A stretch of 50,937 nt of DNA from a virus. The position numbers were made by a program, and so were the translations under genes. The stretch covers positions 1 through 50,937 of the IMG/VR virus record IMGVR_UViG_3300050011_000306; one strand, given 5' to 3'. The notes under the pieces are model-generated. The model searched no databases, had not been told where the DNA came from, and saw nothing but the letters and a program-made list of their open reading frames with translations. Below are positions 23,051 to 29,870 of this stretch, in pieces (the first letter of the stretch is position 1; each line of letters starts with the position of its first letter).

Positions 23051-23126
23051 TGGCTGGGGCGGTTGGACTCGAACCAACAACCTTTCGGGTAACAGCCGAA
23101 TGCTCTACCGATTGCGCTACACCCCA
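23051..23126 (-). tRNA. tRNA-Asn (GTT)
   Basis: Acceptor TGGGGTG/CGCCCCA with G discriminator and encoded CCA. Anticodon stem TTCGG/CCGAA, loop CTGTTAC, anticodon GTT. T-stem GTTGG/CCAAC, loop TTCGAGT. Length 76. Confidence 0.92.
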
Positions 23127-23144
23127 CTTGAACTATTTCAAAAT

Positions 23145-23221
23145 TGGTGGACCCGGAGGGATTCGAACCCCCGACATCCTGCTTGCAAAGCAGGCGTTCT
23201 CCCGGGCTGAACTACGAGCCC
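23145..23221 (-). tRNA. tRNA-Ala (TGC)
   Basis: Acceptor GGGCTCG/CGGGTCC (two G-U pairs), encoded CCA. Anticodon stem CCTGC/GCAGG, loop TTTGCAA, anticodon TGC. T-loop TTCGAAT. Length 77. Confidence 0.9.
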
Positions 23222-23267
23222 ATCCTGTGGACCGCAGCCGACTCGCACGGCCATCTGTCCTTTCGGA

Positions 23268-23420
23268 CTACTCATGCTGAGTAACGTTCCACGAATCGCT
23301 GTGAGGTAGGCGCGCGATGGCGCCTCGTTCGAGTTGATTAGCAATCCCCGCGTCGGAACGCGACTTCCGAACCTGCCCCTTGACGGGGATGTTCGCTTTG
23401 AACTTCGCAGGGAATCCCAT
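23268..23420 (-). CDS. Hypothetical 50-aa basic protein
   Basis: MGFPAKFKANIPVKGQVRKS then SRSDAGIANQLERGAIAR and PHSDSWNVTQHE. The ribosome site is weak (GAGGAG about 17 nt upstream). Composition looks natural, but the frame may be chance. Confidence 0.35.
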   Translation of the reverse strand: MGFPAKFKANIPVKGQVRKSRSDAGIANQLERGAIARLPHSDSWNVTQHE

Positions 23421-23454
23421 GTGAGATTAGCCTAACCACTCCTCACGATTCCTT

Positions 23455-23694
23455 CTACAGACATATATGTCGTTTTGCGGCATTATGACTGTGGAAAACT
23501 TTGTCGCAAGCCAAACACGTGCGGGTTTTGATTGACTGCTCCCGGCGTTGTTTGCAATGCGCGATCAGGTTGGCGTAGGTAGACCAGCGCGAGTGCGCGA
23601 CCTTCCTGACACCTTTCCCGATCTTACGTCCCTTCCGGCCCTTTTTGGGTTCGGCATTTTTGGGACGCTTCGAAACTATTACGGGTGATACCAC
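23455..23694 (-). CDS. Lys/Arg-rich protein with C-terminal zinc finger
   Basis: 79 aa with a GTG start 6 nt after AGGAGG. The N-terminal half is very basic (KRPKNAEPKKGRKGRKIGKGV); the C-terminus CLACDKVFHSHNAAKRHIC has a C2HC/C2H2-type zinc pattern. It probably binds DNA or RNA. The ribosome site contains the stop of a 5-codon leader (see 23705-23722). Confidence 0.6.
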   Translation of the reverse strand: MVSPVIVSKRPKNAEPKKGRKGRKIGKGVRKVAHSRWSTYANLIAHCKQRREQSIKTRTCLACDKVFHSHNAAKRHICL

Positions 23695-23704
23695 ATGACA
23701 CCTC

Positions 23705-23722
23705 CTAAAGTGCTAGGGTCAT
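23705..23722 (-). promoter_or_regulatory. 5-codon leader ORF coupled to the zinc-finger gene
   Basis: MTLAL, with a strong AGGAGGTGA site of its own 4 nt upstream. Its TAG stop is the first part of the next gene's AGGAGG. Ribosomes finishing the mini-ORF would sit on the next ribosome site. Confidence 0.35.
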
Positions 23723-23967
23723 CGGTTCACCTCCTATGTAAAGTTGGCCTCGTTTTCCAGACGTCTCGCCGGGTCGCGGCGTTCGGAATTGCTCACCGAA
23801 ATAGTCATGCGGCCTGAAGCTACGTGTTTGCCGCCGAGTCCGTCGCCTGAGGCGAGCGGTAATACTTCGCTGACTGCGAAAATTTGCCCTTTACTTCGGG
23901 TCCGAAGTACTTGGGGCGATGTGAATTCTGTCGCCTTGTATCCGGTTGTTATTCGAGCCCGGCTCTC

Positions 23968-24234
23968 TTAGAACAACAGACCGGCGATTATGCCGATCTC
24001 GTACATCGAGAAGTCCAAGAGGTTGCTACCCCTCGTATCGACAGTCTCGTAATTCTGGTCGTACCAAAACTCTTTCAAGGCCGCGGCGACAGTGCCGACG
24101 GCTGCCGCGATTAGGGCCGCGTGCATACCGTGATGCTGCTTGACCTTCGTGACCACGATGTATCCCGCCATGGCGTGGCCGGACTGGGCTGTGAAATCCC
24201 AAATCCATTTCGTGACCGTAATCTGGCTACTCAT
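23968..24234 (-). CDS. Small membrane protein, first leftward gene
   Basis: 88 aa from MSSQITVTKWIWDF. Segments at about 18-32 and 38-58 are hydrophobic; the C-terminus ALKEFWYDQNYETVDTRGSN then LLDFSMYEIGIIAGLLF resembles membrane proteins with a KE-x-x-YD...D-x-x-x-D-x-x-G pattern. GGAG lies 9 nt upstream; METSTM- and MALG-starts are alternatives. After the TAA the same frame stays open for 77 more codons (see findings). Confidence 0.55.
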   Translation of the reverse strand: MSSQITVTKWIWDFTAQSGHAMAGYIVVTKVKQHHGMHAALIAAAVGTVAAALKEFWYDQNYETVDTRGSNLLDFSMYEIGIIAGLLF

Positions 24235-25084
24235 CGTCGATGTCTCCATCCCAAGGGCCATCCGCGCGCTCTGGGATCTCTCGACCGTAAAGGGAATCTA
24301 TCGGCTTCGCGATTTGAGCACCCGGGCGTTCAAAGGCTGTTGCCACCTGTCGTCTCTGGCTCATGTCGTCGCTCGCTTACATTTCGGAATGTCGTCGTAC
24401 GCTTACAGGGCGGGAGAAGTTCACTCCCTCTCAAAACCTGTTTGTATGCAGGCATGTATTATGCTAAGTCCTTTGTCTTGTATCCCGGGGAGGGGCCGCG
24501 CCGGACGCTCAATTGTGTGGTATATGTTGGACGGTCTTGTGCGCGGGTACGTGATTGTGTGTGCGCCTCCGGCGCCGCGGCGGCGGGGTGGGGTGGGTGG
24601 GGGCGACCCTACCCACGGCCAAGCCCTTTAGAATGAGAGCCTTACGAGGAAACCACGCAAGCCTCGACGACTCAACAACATACAGAGCAGCCTCCTAAGT
24701 ATATGAGGACAAACCATTTAGCAGCGCGACATCGGCGCGAGCGTACCAGTACTACCTATTGCAAACCGTTGCACGTTGCTTGCAACCCGTTGCGAATCAA
24801 CGCGATACAATCAATGCTCTATTGATTATGTTGCCCGATTTGGCCTGATTCGTTGCGTAAACCCTTTAGAATCAAGGCGCGAGTATTTTCGTGTACATTT
24901 TACACGATTTTTTCGTGATTTTCGGGCAAGTTTTGAAAATTGTGCGAATCACGGTGAATCAATGAATCGAGCGGCCTAACACGCAATCTATAACTCTATT
25001 GCTTGCATCATCATACAACCGAGCGCGCGCTCCGGCGATTCCACGGGCAATTTCTGTGGTCTGCCGAGCCATCTTGTAGAGTTT

Positions 25085-25206
25085 GGTGACAGCATTCTCA
25101 AAATTTGGTGACAGCATTCTCAAAATTTGGTGACAGCATTCTCAAAATTTGGTGACAGCATTCTCCAAAAGTTTGGTGACAGCATTCTGTAATCTGGTGA
25201 CAGCAT
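25085..25206 (+). repeat. Iteron array, GGTGACAGCAT x6
   Basis: Copies start at 25085, 25107, 25129, 25151, 25175 and 25196. The first four are exactly 22 bp apart (two DNA turns) and share TTT-GGTGACAGCATTCTCAAAA; the last two are 24 and 21 bp apart with changed flanks. Same-face binding of an initiator or repressor is expected. Confidence 0.9.
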
Positions 25207-25248
25207 AAACTATTGATAGCACACGATTTAAGTGTGTTTTCGATGAAA

Positions 25249-25259
25249 ATGCTGTCACC
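25249..25259 (-). repeat. Single inverted iteron
   Basis: ATGCTGTCACC, the reverse complement of the array unit, 42 bp after the forward array. It starts the region between the two arrays. Confidence 0.8.
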
Positions 25260-25280
25260 ATTGGGGCGGAAAGCCAAAAG

Positions 25281-25316
25281 TTAAGCATTAATTATGGAAG
25301 TTAAGCGTTAATTATG
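25281..25316 (+). repeat. TTAAGCRTTAATTATG direct repeat pair
   Basis: Two 16-bp copies (25281-25296 and 25301-25316) with 20-bp period. An inverted near-copy lies at 25559-25574, so this family brackets the AT-rich centre. Confidence 0.75.
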
Positions 25317-25443
25317 TTTCGCCTTGTTATCTCTTCTCTCGTAACGTATCGTCTTACAAGTATATGTATATAAAAGAGTTATAATGCGTTCAGGCCCATC
25401 TAAAATAAGGAATTGCGTGTTTTACCGGGGAAGGCCCTATTTT

Positions 25444-25454
25444 GGTGACAGCAT
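25444..25454 (+). repeat. Isolated forward iteron
   Basis: GGTGACAGCAT, with TTT before and TTT after, halfway between the AT tract and the inverted array. Confidence 0.75.
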
Positions 25455-25494
25455 TTTGCTAACTCCAATAAGCCCATATAGATAACCCCTAAAA

Positions 25495-25542
25495 ATGCTG
25501 TCACCAATGCTGTCACCAATGCTGTCACCAATGCTGTCACCA
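25495..25542 (-). repeat. Inverted iteron array, 12-bp period x4
   Basis: ATGCTGTCACCA repeated at 25495, 25507, 25519 and 25531. The unit equals the forward iteron in reverse, but the spacing is 12 bp rather than 22, so adjacent sites are almost one turn apart. Confidence 0.9.
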
Positions 25543-25558
25543 ACCCCTTGTCGGGTCA

Positions 25559-25600
25559 CATAATCAATGCTTAACTCGTCAAAACTCGTCAAAACACGTC
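25559..25600. repeat. Inverted TTAAGC element plus CTCGTCAAAA repeats
   Basis: CATAATCAATGCTTAA (25559-25574) is the inverted partner of the pair at 25281. It is followed by three near-copies of A-CTCGTCAAAA at 11-bp spacing, each holding TTGACG on the minus strand, possible -35 elements for leftward transcription. Confidence 0.5.
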
Positions 25601-25757
25601 AATCGGCACCCCGCACGCGCCATTTGGCGTGTATCGGGAGCAAAAACAGGCGCATTGCATAATTATACGTCTTTTTGGCACATATTACAGTGAAACTGCA
25701 TAAAATATGGGAATCAATGCCCGCTGCCCGGCGAGCCGCACACGCTCCCGAATTAGC

Positions 25758-25786
25758 TTGCAATCCACGTTTGAGGCGTGTATGCT
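25758..25786 (+). promoter_or_regulatory. Promoter, sigma-70 type
   Basis: TTGCAA, 17-bp spacer, TATGCT. It lies 20 nt before the ATG of the 52-aa gene and would start rightward transcription. Confidence 0.55.
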
Positions 25787-25806
25787 TCCTCTTGAGGTAA
25801 CACGCC

Positions 25807-25965
25807 ATGACGTTCCAAGAGCACACGGCGCACGCCAAAAGCATCGAAAACCCCACCAACCCCGTAGCGGCCTTCATTGTGGGTTGGGCTATCCAAATTG
25901 GGGTTTGCGCATTCATTCTGTGGGGCGTGGTTGCCCTTGTAAAGTTCTTTTGGATGCACTCTTAA
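25807..25965 (+). CDS. 52-aa membrane protein
   Basis: MTFQEHTAHAKSIENPTNPV then a single membrane helix (about 24-47, VGWAIQIGVCAFILWGVVALV) and KFFWMHS. GAGG lies 9 nt before the ATG. It is the first rightward gene after the control region. Function unknown; small early membrane proteins can interfere with host functions or superinfection. Confidence 0.6.
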   Translation: MTFQEHTAHAKSIENPTNPVAAFIVGWAIQIGVCAFILWGVVALVKFFWMHS

Positions 25966-26161
25966 CGGGTTTGCTCGCGCGCGTGAACTGGTCTAATGAT
26001 CGAGGGCGCGCCGACAGAACAACGTTGGGTACGGTAGGCGCATCTTGTCCACAACGGCAGGACCCTACGCTTACCGGACGCTAATCAACGTCAAGACTGG
26101 CGAGCCTATTTTTCCCTCTCAAAACAAACAAGTTACGCCTCAAAATAGCTTACGAATTCTC

Positions 26162-26190
26162 TTGACAAACACGTGCCTGTTTGTTAGCAT
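26162..26190 (+). promoter_or_regulatory. Promoter, sigma-70 type
   Basis: Consensus TTGACA, 17-bp spacer, TAGCAT. It precedes the 60-aa gene at 26216. Confidence 0.7.
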
Positions 26191-26215
26191 TCTATCAGCA
26201 TCAATGGAGACGATA

Positions 26216-26398
26216 ATGGAAAACAAATGGGAAGACTTGACAAGCGAACAGCGGGCGTGGATTGACGCCAATTTTACACGATGCGGAAACGAATTTCTAC
26301 CCCGCCGTCGCACGTATTCCACGCCTAGCGCATGGGGTAGCTGGCATTTTTGGGCTGTCCTAAGCATTGTGATTCTCGTTTTGTGGATGTGCCTGTAG
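26216..26398 (+). CDS. 60-aa tail-anchored membrane protein
   Basis: MENKWEDLTSEQRAWIDANF, a charged region with RRRTYS, and a C-terminal membrane helix (about 41-60, SWHFWAVLSIVILVLWMCL) ending right at the stop. GGAG lies 7 nt before this ATG; an in-frame ATG 12 nt earlier is possible. Not recognised; it has its own promoter. Confidence 0.6.
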   Translation: MENKWEDLTSEQRAWIDANFTRCGNEFLPRRRTYSTPSAWGSWHFWAVLSIVILVLWMCL

Positions 26399-26417
26399 TA
26401 CTAGGCCGAAAGTACCA

Positions 26418-26445
26418 TTGACTCCAAAACGGGATATGCTAGAAT
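26418..26445 (+). promoter_or_regulatory. Promoter, sigma-70 type
   Basis: TTGACT, 16-bp spacer, TAGAAT. The predicted transcription start, 7 nt after the -10, coincides with the ATG at 26452. Confidence 0.6.
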
Positions 26446-26451
26446 CGTCTC

Positions 26452-26556
26452 ATGGTAGCCAAACACAATTCGAAACTGAGGGTTAACACAGTCCGCAAAA
26501 CGGACGGTAAACTCGCAATCATCGTGCAAGGCACGAAAACGATTCGTCAATCCTAG
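26452..26556 (+). CDS. 34-aa basic peptide, possibly leaderless
   Basis: MVAKHNSKLRVNTVRKTDGK then LAIIVQGTKTIRQS. There is no ribosome site because the -10 element ends 6 nt before the ATG; the mRNA would begin at or near the start codon. Alternatively the transcript is a small RNA. Confidence 0.4.
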   Translation: MVAKHNSKLRVNTVRKTDGKLAIIVQGTKTIRQS

Positions 26557-26566
26557 CGGGCAATGC

Positions 26567-26590
26567 CTGTCAGTTCTGGCGGACTGACAG
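26567..26590 (+). terminator. Strong hairpin after the 34-aa ORF
   Basis: CTGTCAGT, 8-nt loop, ACTGACAG: an 8-bp perfect stem. No T-run follows, so it may be a processing or weak pause site rather than a full terminator. Confidence 0.4.
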
Positions 26591-26656
26591 ACGGAGCACA
26601 CAAGGAAAGTGTTTTTGAATCCGTCCGGGCAGGACGTTAAACACGGAGGAAATACA

Positions 26657-27220
26657 ATGGACTATCAGAAACAAGCAACAGATTTTCTAGCGGCTAGTGG
26701 ATTAGAATTTCGCGCGGTTCTTATCGGCGACGATTGCCCTACGTTCTGCGAAGATGCGCTAGCAGAACGCGACATGGACAAAATCAACGTATTCCCACGC
26801 AAAACTCATATCCACGGGAAGCACTACCGTTGCACAATCTCCGGCAAGGATCGCGGACACCTTTCGTTTGATTTCTGGAACAGTTATTCAGACGAAAAAT
26901 TTAATCATGTTCGCAAGAATCCGGGCGTTTGTTCCTATCAAACTCTTGACCGTGTGCTAGGCAAGAAAGGCTACAGCGACGGTGCGTTAGGCATTCTCCC
27001 GCGATTAAAACAACCCGCGCGGATTCCAACTCCGTATGATTTACTCGCCTGTGTCCAGAAGCATGATGTTGGCACGCTTGCTGATTTCTGCGGCGATTTT
27101 GGGTATGACACAGACTCAAAACGAGCAGAGCAAACCTATATTGCAGTCTGCAAAGAGTACCAGAAGATACGCAAATTCTTTACGGACGCAGAATTAGAAG
27201 CATTGCAAGAAATCGCCTAG
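26657..27220 (+). CDS. Uncharacterised phage protein, 187 aa
   Basis: From MDYQKQATDFLAASGLEFRA, with GGAGG 8 nt upstream. It has GDDCPTFCEDA, RKTHIHGKHYRCTISGK and a C-terminal helical part (TPYDLLACVQKHDVGTL, FCGDFGYDTDSKRAEQ). This protein type is recurrent in phages and mobile elements as a hypothetical protein; its function is unknown to me. Confidence 0.65.
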   Translation: MDYQKQATDFLAASGLEFRAVLIGDDCPTFCEDALAERDMDKINVFPRKTHIHGKHYRCTISGKDRGHLSFDFWNSYSDEKFNHVRKNPGVCSYQTLDRVLGKKGYSDGALGILPRLKQPARIPTPYDLLACVQKHDVGTLADFCGDFGYDTDSKRAEQTYIAVCKEYQKIRKFFTDAELEALQEIA

Positions 27221-27305
27221 ACTGTCCAGCGTCGCGCGCCTTTGAGGGGCGTGCGGCGAAGTATAGACTAGATAGGCCGCGAACGCGGAAAGGACGGATA
27301 AGACG

Positions 27306-27587
27306 ATGCCCAAGGCAAAACGCAATCCAGCAAAGAATCGAATTTTGAAAATTACGATCAGGCGAATGATGGATGATTCGCCGGATACATCATGGCTTGG
27401 CGAATACAGCGACCGCGCAAGCTCGGAGTTTTCGATTGACCGCTACCACGATTTTGATTGCGCCATTAACACAAGCAAGGCCGCTGGTACTAGCCCCCAA
27501 AATCTTTATAGCATTTTGAAAATCGTTTCTCAGTTAGGAATTTTGAGTCCGGGAGAAACGTACTTCGCAATACCCCTCCCATATTGA
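27306..27587 (+). CDS. Uncharacterised protein, 93 aa
   Basis: MPKAKRNPAKNRILKITIRR, with SPDTSWLGEYSDRASSEFSI and an end LSPGETYFAIPLPY. AAGGACGG precedes the ATG. A 21-bp DNA stretch from its end (27547-27567) reappears with one change at 30199-30219, a likely paralogue remnant. Confidence 0.55.
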   Translation: MPKAKRNPAKNRILKITIRRMMDDSPDTSWLGEYSDRASSEFSIDRYHDFDCAINTSKAAGTSPQNLYSILKIVSQLGILSPGETYFAIPLPY

Positions 27588-27639
27588 GGCGAGGAGGGTC
27601 CAAGAATTTGGAATCCAGAATTGAAAGGAGGGGGAGCCA

Positions 27640-27792
27640 GTGAAAAACGGAAAAGGGGTACCTAATCTGCCCATCCCACGTAATCAGGAGGGTCAGACAT
27701 TCGAGCAAGAACAAGATCATGAATTGGAAAGCGAGTTGTTGCGTGAAATCTTTGGGCTTGACAAACAGGCACGAGTGAGTTATCCTGAATAG
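27640..27792 (+). CDS. 50-aa acidic protein
   Basis: GTG start 9 nt after AAGGAGG. MKNGKGVPNLPIPRNQEGQT then FEQEQDHELESELLREIFGL and DKQARVSYPE. Acidic helical middle. Its 3' end contains the promoter at 27758. Not recognised. Confidence 0.5.
   Translation: MKNGKGVPNLPIPRNQEGQTFEQEQDHELESELLREIFGLDKQARVSYPE
27758..27786 (+). promoter_or_regulatory. Promoter inside the end of the 50-aa gene
   Basis: TTGACA, 17-bp spacer, TATCCT. It would drive 27809 and the RlpA-like gene. Confidence 0.6.
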
Positions 27793-27808
27793 GTATAAAG
27801 GAGGTATC

Positions 27809-27982
27809 ATGGGTTGGATTCTTTCGCAGTTGTTTCCGGTAACACTACCGAAGGTTGTGCTCGAATTCGAGGAGCCGAAGCCAACACCACACGATCCTTT
27901 TTCGACGCCAGTCACAGAGTGCGGCGTCACGATGGTGGCTTACGATGTGCGCCGTCTCGGAATCGAGAGACACCATGCGTAA
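27809..27982 (+). CDS. 57-aa protein
   Basis: MGWILSQLFPVTLPKVVLEF then EEPKPTPHDPFSTPVTECGV and a basic end. AAAGGAGG with ideal spacing. It overlaps the next start by 8 nt. Not recognised. Confidence 0.55.
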   Translation: MGWILSQLFPVTLPKVVLEFEEPKPTPHDPFSTPVTECGVTMVAYDVRRLGIERHHA

Positions 27983-28535
27983 ATGGATCATCATAATTGC
28001 AGTCGAGGCCACATTAGGACTCGCACTATCATTCGTCGCATTTATCTCCGGCTATAACACGGGATTCAAGGACGAGCAGACGGTTTGCATTCAATGGGCC
28101 ACACAGCAACGGATCACATGCGGTTTGGTTTCCGCAGACAGGAGGCTCCATGAGACGCTTAACAGTTCTGATTCTTATTCTCGCGAGCACAACATTAGCA
28201 GCGCCCCCAGACCAACCTATAAGATTAGGCAAGGCCAGTTGGTATGGATACGAATGGACAACGGGAAAACGCGGCACAATGGCGAACGGACAGCGTTTCA
28301 ATCCCCGCGCATGGACGGCGGCGAGTTACGATTATCCGCTTGGCACAGTTCTGGAAGTCACCAATCAAGCCAACGGTCAACGGGTAGCAGTTATGGTTAC
28401 AGACCGAGGGCCAGCAAAACGACTAGGGCGGCTTCTGGATCTAAGCGAGGCAGCGGCAACAGCACTAGGCTACCATCGGGACGGGATCGCAGTCGTAGCA
28501 GTAAGGGTACTCGTACTACCCCATACCACTACTAG
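27975..28535 (+). CDS. Membrane ORF overlapping the RlpA-like gene
   Basis: 186 aa frame from MRKWIIIIAVEATLGLALSF, with a good N-terminal membrane helix (about 4-27) and a plausible domain to about residue 58. The remaining ~128 residues are Ser/Arg-rich and overlap the RlpA-like gene in another frame, where they look like a shadow. No earlier stop exists, so either the two genes truly overlap by 386 nt or only the N-terminal part matters. Confidence 0.45.
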   Translation: MRKWIIIIAVEATLGLALSFVAFISGYNTGFKDEQTVCIQWATQQRITCGLVSADRRLHETLNSSDSYSREHNISSAPRPTYKIRQGQLVWIRMDNGKTRHNGERTAFQSPRMDGGELRLSAWHSSGSHQSSQRSTGSSYGYRPRASKTTRAASGSKRGSGNSTRLPSGRDRSRSSKGTRTTPYHY

Positions 28536-28539
28536 GTAA
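28150..28539 (+). CDS. RlpA-like secreted double-psi beta-barrel protein
   Basis: 129 aa. Signal peptide MRRLTVLILILASTTLA, then the RlpA core: GKASWYGYEW, MANGQRFNPRAWTAAS, YPLGTVLEVTNQANGQRVAVMVTDRGP and GRLLDLSEAAATALGY. RlpA proteins cleave or bind denuded peptidoglycan glycan strands in the periplasm. The catalytic Asp (VTDRGP) is present, but the His usual in TAAH is Ser here. AGGAGG site. Possible entry, lysis or host cell-wall modifying role. Confidence 0.85.
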   Translation: MRRLTVLILILASTTLAAPPDQPIRLGKASWYGYEWTTGKRGTMANGQRFNPRAWTAASYDYPLGTVLEVTNQANGQRVAVMVTDRGPAKRLGRLLDLSEAAATALGYHRDGIAVVAVRVLVLPHTTTR

Positions 28540-28577
28540 CAGAACCAAAATTCGAGTCAAACATAGGAGGCAACACA

Positions 28578-28718
28578 GTGACAAACGAAGAGAGATACCC
28601 AAAAGGTGACTGGCAGTACGACGTTGCAAACGGCGACACTGTTCTCGGCTACGCGGATTGGTTGGCACATAACATCGAAATTGACAAGATTTTAGTCAAG
28701 TACGAGGCCACGTCATGA
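28578..28718 (+). CDS. 46-aa acidic protein
   Basis: GTG start after AGGAGG. MTNEERYPKGDWQYDVANGD then TVLGYADWLAHNIEIDKILV and KYEATS. Stop overlaps the next start (ATGA). Not recognised. Confidence 0.5.
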   Translation: MTNEERYPKGDWQYDVANGDTVLGYADWLAHNIEIDKILVKYEATS

Positions 28719-28888
28719 GACACGAATTCAAGGATCAACCGCAAGAGAGGTTCGCGTATACCGACAGATGGGAAGCCAAGATGCGCGACAAAGAGCGCGG
28801 CGCAGCACGCAAGGCCAAGAACGCGATACAGTTCGAAGGCCACGCTAAGTCCAAGAGCGAACGCGAAGATCAATATGGCTCGCGCTAA
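28715..28888 (+). CDS. 57-aa highly charged protein
   Basis: MRHEFKDQPQERFAYTDRWE then KMRDKERGAARKAKNAIQFE. Helical, rich in Lys/Arg/Glu. Coupled to the previous gene by ATGA. Not recognised. Confidence 0.5.
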   Translation: MRHEFKDQPQERFAYTDRWEAKMRDKERGAARKAKNAIQFEGHAKSKSEREDQYGSR

Positions 28889-28979
28889 GGTCGAGGAGGC
28901 AATCAAGAAGCTGGAGGCCGCTGGTCTCAAGATAACTGCGGCAATCCTTCGCGAGAAACTGGCCGAGGTCACACGTTAG
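28875..28979 (+). CDS. 34-aa helix-turn-helix-like peptide
   Basis: MARAKVEEAIKKLEAAGLKI then TAAILREKLAEVTR. Two helices joined by GLKIT resemble the N-terminal DNA-binding motif of KfrA-type proteins (A-x-x-x-L-x-x-x-G-x-x-x-T-x-x-x-I/LRE). No strong ribosome site, so expression is uncertain. Confidence 0.4.
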   Translation: MARAKVEEAIKKLEAAGLKITAAILREKLAEVTR

Positions 28980-28996
28980 TCGTTATCGGAATTTTG

Positions 28997-29095
28997 ATGT
29001 TCGTGCCATTGTACTCCATGGCCGACATCGTACTACAATACTGGCTCGACAGGAGGGAACATGAAAGATTCAAAGATGAATTTACTGCTACTTAA
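28997..29095 (+). CDS. Possible 32-aa ORF
   Basis: MFVPLYSMADIVLQYWLDRR then EHERFKDEFTAT. Short hydrophobic start, charged end, weak CGGA ribosome site, 35-nt overlap with the next gene. Marginal. Confidence 0.25.
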   Translation: MFVPLYSMADIVLQYWLDRREHERFKDEFTAT

Positions 29096-29405
29096 AATCG
29101 GAGATCCTGTTATCCACAAAGCCACCGGCCTATGCGGTACAGTCGAGGCCGTGGAGTTCTACGGCACCACGACCGGCCAGATGCTCACGGTAGCGATGCT
29201 GTGCGGTAGACGCATGCGTGGCATTTCGCGCGATGAGTTTGGCCTGCACACTCCGGGCGCCGCGCAGATCAAGGCGCAGACACCCCCACAATGGGCCGTG
29301 CCCACTGCCGAAAATTCACAGCCGATAACTGTAGACCAGATGGGCAACGTGTTCCATAATATGGGGTCGATCAGTGACAAAAGCATTCTCGACGAAATTT
29401 GCTAA
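29061..29405 (+). CDS. Uncharacterised 114-aa protein, SH3-like start
   Basis: From MKDSKMNLLLLKIGDPVIHK with AGGAGG. The segment KIGDPVIHKATGLCGTVEAVE resembles small beta-barrels (KOW/SH3-like) in nucleic-acid-associated proteins. The rest is Pro/Gln-rich. Function unknown. Confidence 0.5.
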   Translation: MKDSKMNLLLLKIGDPVIHKATGLCGTVEAVEFYGTTTGQMLTVAMLCGRRMRGISRDEFGLHTPGAAQIKAQTPPQWAVPTAENSQPITVDQMGNVFHNMGSISDKSILDEIC

Positions 29406-29415
29406 GGAGGAAACA

Positions 29416-29700
29416 ATGGCAGAACAGAACGCATATGAGAAATTTACTCAGAAGGAATGGGCCTTGGCGCTCATGGGTCTCATGGGTCTCACGCCTAGCG
29501 GTAGCGAATTCCTTACGCCGGATGAATGCACATCCTACGTGCGGCGACGCCTCAACTATCCTCGCATAATCATCGAACTGCGCGAAGAGAACGCCACGCT
29601 CCGCAGGCTGCTAGGAGTCGCGTTAGAGGATTATGACGACGAGAACTGCGTCTCGCGGGCCAACACTATACGCGAAGCGTTGGCAAAGGCGGCACGCTAA
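29416..29700 (+). CDS. Uncharacterised 94-aa helical protein
   Basis: From MAEQNAYEKFTQKEWALALM with AAGGAGG 6 nt upstream. Possible short coiled coil at IIIELREENATLRRLLG. Ends NTIREALAKAAR. Not recognised. Confidence 0.5.
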   Translation: MAEQNAYEKFTQKEWALALMGLMGLTPSGSEFLTPDECTSYVRRRLNYPRIIIELREENATLRRLLGVALEDYDDENCVSRANTIREALAKAAR

Positions 29701-29870
29701 TGACCATCATCGAGAAGGGCCACATCAATCTCTGGAGTGGTGAGGTCACATCTGTGTTTCGTGTCGTGGACCCCCGCACGCAAAAAGTCTTAGCCATTTT
29801 CAGTAGCTATGAAGCGGCAAAACGCTACGTGAGCGTGAGCAACCCCACGGCGGTGCGCTATGGCCTATGA
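29700..29870 (+). CDS. 56-aa protein
   Basis: MTIIEKGHINLWSGEVTSVF then RVVDPRTQKVLAIFSSYEAA. Starts in TAATG overlap with the previous stop. Alternating hydrophobics suggest a small beta/alpha fold. Not recognised. Confidence 0.5.
   Translation: MTIIEKGHINLWSGEVTSVFRVVDPRTQKVLAIFSSYEAAKRYVSVSNPTAVRYGL

Larger units (their letters stand above)
24262..25757. other. Gene-free divergence region, candidate origin/control region
   Basis: About 1.5 kb with no convincing gene on either strand, lying between leftward and rightward genes. From 24700 on it is AT-rich. It holds a 19-bp direct repeat (24363-24381 and 24389-24407), GTTGC-rich tract (24752-24800), the GGTGACAGCAT arrays (25085-25541), a TTAAGCRTTRATTATG inverted set and an AT tract TATATGTATATAAAA near 25360. 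These are hallmarks of phage origins with initiator-binding iterons and an unwinding element. Confidence 0.6.

Noticed and set aside
24121-24636. Two long plus-strand frames (163-171 codons) in the divergence region.
   Set aside because: They overlap the leftward membrane gene in antisense, have no ribosome site and show shadow-like Arg/Pro/Cys composition at the end.
25085-25542. A CRISPR array.
   Set aside because: Repeat units are 11-12 bp in core with no unique spacers of constant size; spacing of 12 and 22 bp fits protein-binding iterons.
25707-26084. Plus-strand 125-codon frame.
   Set aside because: The membrane-protein frame at 25807-25965 has the ribosome site and a natural hydrophobic helix; this frame is its shadow.
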